Positions 38,701 through 40,817 of a stretch of DNA of 40,817 nt are shown piece after piece. Within the stretch, counting starts at the first letter, position 1; each line of letters begins with the position of its first letter. Position numbers and translations under genes: made by a program. The DNA comes from Flavobacterium sp. (GTDB lineage: Bacteria; Bacteroidota; Bacteroidia; Flavobacteriales; Flavobacteriaceae). The stretch is taken from contig JASLID010000057.1 in the NCBI GenBank assembly GCA_030153045.1, positions 1-40,817 of the forward strand, given 5' to 3'. Under the pieces are notes generated by a model, which ran no database searches, was not told where the DNA came from, and worked only from the letters and a program-made list of their open reading frames with translations.

Positions 38701-38799
38701 GAAAATCAAATCAATGTTTCAGACATCCAATCTGGATTATACATTTTTGAAATCAACGACGGACAAAAAACGTTAACAAAGAAATTTGTCAAAAAATAA
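35779..38799 (+). CDS. M4 (thermolysin-type) metalloprotease with FN3 repeats and T9SS sorting domain
   Basis: The 1006-aa exported protease has a signal peptide (SLFALSAFAQ), an FTP/PepSY-type propeptide (about 25-230), and the catalytic domain with HEIGH (396-400) plus NEGFSD, whose Glu420 lies 24 residues after His396, the spacing seen in thermolysin. Two nearly identical fibronectin III repeats follow (about 587-770), then a GEVED-like domain (about 780-915; FGEVEDYTV-type end seen as YGEVEDYTVNI), and a type A T9SS sorting domain (FSMYPNPVENTLNI to TLTKKFVKK). It is probably secreted by the T9SS to digest proteins outside the cell. It has its own terminator. Confidence 0.95.
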   Translation: MKKQFGSIASAFTLSLFALSAFAQETDKNVKQKNLNENGLPSLITFNEKSTYKSSDFQKIFKDQLGLKQNQNFSKIKTESDRDGFTHEKFQLFHQGIKVEFATYTMHSKNGKMASMSGEFYNIGQINTAPGISSEQALNKAMRQIGASKYLWENQAEAAAIGYQKPQGELILLPLMPESGKTRVSDDVRLAYKFDIYATSPVSRGDVYVDAQTGEVLFYNATIKHLGEHAHSADNHAHSSEKEAIEMMVAGNAATRYSGTRSIETTLTSGSHRLKDASRGLGVDTYNMKMGINYSTAVDFTDVDNNWTAAEFNNTAKDNAALDAHWAAERTYDFFQTTFNRNSYDNAGAKIKSYVHFDLVEYGYPNQDNAFWDGSRMTYGDGTSLQPLTSIDVAAHEIGHAICTYSANLAYQRESGAMNEGFSDIWAACVEYFADPTKQTWVLAEDIGGPIRSFSNPNSKSQPDTYGGTYWKNVNCGTPTNSNDYCGVHTNSGVLNHWFYILSVGKSGTNDIGSVFNVTGITIEKAWKIAYRLETVYLSANSTYANARTHGIQSAIDLFGAGSAEVIATTNAFYAVGVGAAYVGPSDTVAPSAPSSLSASGTTQTTTNLTWTASTDNVGVTGYDVYRGATLVTTVTGTSYTATGLTASTAYTFSVKAKDAAGNISAASNVVNVTTLAPVADTVAPSTPTNLAASGTTSTSTNLTWTASTDNVGVTGYDVYRGTTLLTTVTGTSYTATGLTAATAYTFSVKAKDAAGNISASSNVVNVTTSSTSITYCASKGNSVADEFIDYVSIGGISNVTGANGGYGNFTNLVGNLSYGANPLIVSAGFTGAAYTEYWAIWIDFNKNGTFETTEKVESGSSSSSANLTGTVTVPTTALPGTTRMRVSMKYNAAQTACETFAYGEVEDYTVNIGGTPVAGIAANEIGNEGNIFDFSMYPNPVENTLNISVLDNRNVSFQIFNLLGQKVKSGKLNENQINVSDIQSGLYIFEINDGQKTLTKKFVKK
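37537..38090 (+). repeat. Tandem 282-bp repeat encoding two FN3 domains
   Basis: The unit starting GACACAGTTGCACCATCA at 37537 recurs at 37819. By eye about nine in ten encoded residues are identical, including long DNA blocks such as ACAAACTTAACTTGGACAGC. This indicates recent duplication or gene conversion inside the M4 protease gene. Confidence 0.85.
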
Positions 38800-38817
38800 A
38801 AACCTGATTCAGACCTT

Positions 38818-38850
38818 AAAAGAGGCCTCTTTATTGAGGCCTCTTTTCTT
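38818..38850 (+). terminator. Intrinsic terminator of the M4 protease gene
   Basis: AAAAGAGGCCTC (38818-38829) pairs perfectly over 12 bp with GAGGCCTCTTTT (38836-38847), loop TTTATT. Confidence 0.92.
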
Positions 38851-38896
38851 GTTTAACAAATTGTTAATAAAAAAAAGCTTACTTTAAATATATTAA

Positions 38897-38926
38897 TTGT
38901 CTGATTTATAATTTTTTATATATTTA
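38897..38926 (+). promoter_or_regulatory. Candidate promoter of the BNR protein gene
   Basis: TTG (38897-38899), a 19-bp spacer and TATATTTA (38919-38926) give a near match to TTG / TAnnTTTG. Initiation near 38933 gives a leader of about 20 nt. Confidence 0.5.
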
Positions 38927-38952
38927 ACTCGAAAATTTAAAAACCAAAAAAC

Positions 38953-40817
38953 TATGAAAAACAAACTATTTAAAAAAACCACCTTCCTACTGGCAATAGG
39001 TCTAACAATTTTTCTGCCCTCCAGTATGAGTGCGCAATTTAATTCAGATGCTCCTTGGATGGCGGAAGCTACAGCAAAATCGAAAACACAGCAACTTACA
39101 ATTGACCAAATGGTATCTTCTTTCGAAACGTATTGGTCAAATCCAAGCCACGATAAGAACAAGAGAGGGTCTGGATATAAGCCATTTATGCGTTGGGAGT
39201 ATCACTGGAGAAACAATGCACACCCTGATGGAACATTTATTACACCTTCAGAAACATGGGCAGCTTGGAATAGTAAAAAACAAGCAAAGACTTCTATAAA
39301 TACAGCTTCAACTGCAAAAGTTGCTAATTGGCAGCCAGTTGGGCCATTTTCTCATTTAGTAACTGGCTCATGGTCTGCTGGTCAAGGAAGAGTTAATGTG
39401 GTTTATGTAGATCCTAATAACTCTAGCATAATTTATGTGGGAACTCCAGCAGGAGGAATCTGGAAATCAACGAATGCAGGAACCAGTTGGACTCCTCTAT
39501 CTGATGATTTACCGCAAATAGGTGTGTCAGGTATTGTAACAGACCCTGCTAATTCCAACACTGTTTATATCGTAACCGGCGATAAAGACGCAGGAGATAC
39601 TTATTCTATTGGAGTCTTAAAATCAACAGATGGCGGCGCTACATGGAATACCACAGGATTATCTTTTGCAAACACTTCAACTAGAGCATCAGATATTTTT
39701 ATTCACCCAACAAATTCAAACATATTATGGGTAGCAACAAGTGTAGGTGTTTATAAAACATCTGATGCAGGAGCTACTTGGACACAAGTTTTAAGCGGTA
39801 ATATTAAAGATATTAAATTAAAACCAGGAGATCCTAACACTATATATGCAGTAACAACAACATCATTTCATAAATCTACTGATGGAGGCTCTACCTTTAC
39901 CACGATAACATCTGGTTTACCGGCTAGTTCTGGTCGACTAGCAATAGATGTTACACCCGCAAATTCGGCTTATGTATATGTGTTGAGTGCAACAACGGGA
40001 AATGCTTTCCAAGGATTATATCGTTCAACAAATAGCGGAACTTCATTTACAAAAACAAGTTCTACATCAGATGTCTTCGAGTCTACTCAAGCATGGTATG
40101 ACATGGCTTTGGCAGTATCGAGAACGAATGCAGAAGTAGTATTCACAGGATGTCTGAATGTATGGAAAAGTTCAAACGGAGGAACTTCATTTACCAAAGT
40201 GAACAGTTGGAGCTCTCCCTCTGCTGCAGCCTATACACATGCTGATATTCATTTCTTAAGATATTATGGTGATAAATTATATTGCGGAAGTGATGGTGGT
40301 ATTTATGTGTCAGCTGATAACGGAACTAATTTTTCCAATTTAACCACAGGATTGCAAATAGGTCAGTTTTATAAAATAGCAGTTTCTAAACAATCGTCTG
40401 GGAATATGGTCGGAGGATTACAAGATAATGGAGGTTATGCCTATAGCGGAAATCAGTGGAAAAACTATTATGGTGCCGATGGAATGGACACTGGGGTAGA
40501 TCCAAACAACAGTAGTAAATATTATGGATTTATTCAGTCCGGAGGAAATTTATATATTACTACCAATGGAGGAAACAGCTTAACGTCTACAGTAGCGGGA
40601 CCGGCCACAGGAAACTGGGTAACGCCATTGGCAATTAACTCGGCAGGAGAAGTTTTTGGAGGCTACACAAAAGTTTACAGACTTAACGGAACCTCTTGGG
40701 TTGGAAGCACAACCACATTCGGCAGTAATGTAGAGAATGTAATTGTTGATCCATCTAATAACAATATCATGTACGTGTCGGATGCAGCAAAATTGTATAA
40801 GAGTACGGATAAAGGGG
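38953..40817 (+). CDS. Secreted Asp-box (BNR/VPS10-like) propeller protein, 3'-truncated by the window edge
   Basis: The frame runs open from the ATG at 38953 to the window end, giving 621 visible residues. It has a signal peptide (MKNKLFKKTTFLLAIGLTIF, cut near SAQ), then NSDAPWMAEA and a His/Trp-rich segment (PFMRWEYHWRNNAHPDG) before a propeller of repeated Asp boxes: KSTNAGTSW, KSTDGGATW, KTSDAGATW, KSTDGGSTF, RSTNSGTSF, KSSNGGTSF and more. These resemble sialidase and VPS10/sortilin BNR repeats. The rest, probably including a T9SS sorting domain, is outside. Function could be glycan or protein binding; the sialidase active-site residues are not evident, so enzyme activity is doubtful. 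Confidence 0.88.

Noticed and set aside
39030..39299. 89-codon open frames on both strands near the BNR gene start
   Set aside because: The correct frame starts at 38953, continues to the window end and carries a signal peptide and Asp boxes.
1..40817. tRNA, rRNA, CRISPR, prophage, insertion sequence or diversity-generating retroelement
   Set aside because: No cloverleaf, no direct-repeat/spacer pattern, no transposase, integrase or reverse transcriptase was found on reading both strands.

Overview
The window is a piece of chromosome from a member of the Flavobacteriaceae, most likely Flavobacterium or a close relative. The evidence is low GC, flavobacterial promoters of the TTG / TAnnTTTG type, gliding and type IX secretion (T9SS) genes (sprE/porW and gldH), secreted proteins with T9SS C-terminal sorting domains, an F-type ATP synthase cluster lacking atpD and atpC, and several families largely confined to Bacteroidota (DUF4254, DUF4292, HU-CCDC81/SPOR, 'VGIGT..PKAAL' secreted proteins). 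I see no tRNA, rRNA, CRISPR array, prophage or insertion sequence.

Layout. 1-1848: end of a DUF4254 gene, a tiny membrane protein and a GT9 glycosyltransferase, probably acting in cell-surface glycan synthesis. 1876-4935: two paralogous secreted beta-sandwich proteins on the minus strand with a plus-strand HTH + NTF2-like gene between them. 5116-6168: a flavin/2Fe-2S oxidoreductase. 6295-9895: sprE (T9SS/gliding lipoprotein), a bactofilin, atpZ and a four-helix membrane protein. 9892-11259: an RCC1-propeller T9SS cargo gene in the opposite direction, lying between atpZ and the rest of the atp genes. 11586-16645: atpBEFHAG, with strong hairpins after atpE, between atpA and atpG, and after atpG. 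16788-18664: a GNAT acetyltransferase and two tandem paralogous lipoproteins. 18753-25201: envelope genes (flippase-like transporter, dut, nucleotidyltransferase, TPR protein, DUF4292 lipoprotein, EnvC-like protein). 25235-29457: thioesterase, HU-CCDC81/SPOR protein, dprA, trhO with an extra C-terminal domain. 29652-33703: ricT, gldH and a class A penicillin-binding protein, tightly packed. 33798-35574: scoA and scoB, split by a four-helix-bundle (23S IVS-type) gene with flanking inverted repeats. 35779-40817: an M4 metalloprotease with a T9SS sorting domain and the start of a large Asp-box (BNR) propeller protein.

How the genes work together. A large share of the window concerns the cell envelope: export and motility (SprE, GldH), likely T9SS cargo (RCC1 protein, M4 protease, BNR protein), peptidoglycan synthesis and remodelling (PBP1A, EnvC-like, SPOR), surface glycan synthesis (GT9, flippase, nucleotidyltransferase) and lipoproteins. 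The rest is energy (ATP synthase), ketone-body/acetoacetate metabolism (ScoAB), DNA uptake/recombination (DprA), tRNA modification (TrhO) and nucleotide hygiene (Dut).

The least explained signals are: a 74-nt dispersed repeat present twice, whose two copies differ by compensatory changes in the stems; the IVS-type gene with inverted repeats inside scoAB; the tandem lipoproteins sharing a GVRGGGSG core; and hairpins at positions in the atp operon where they could tune subunit stoichiometry.
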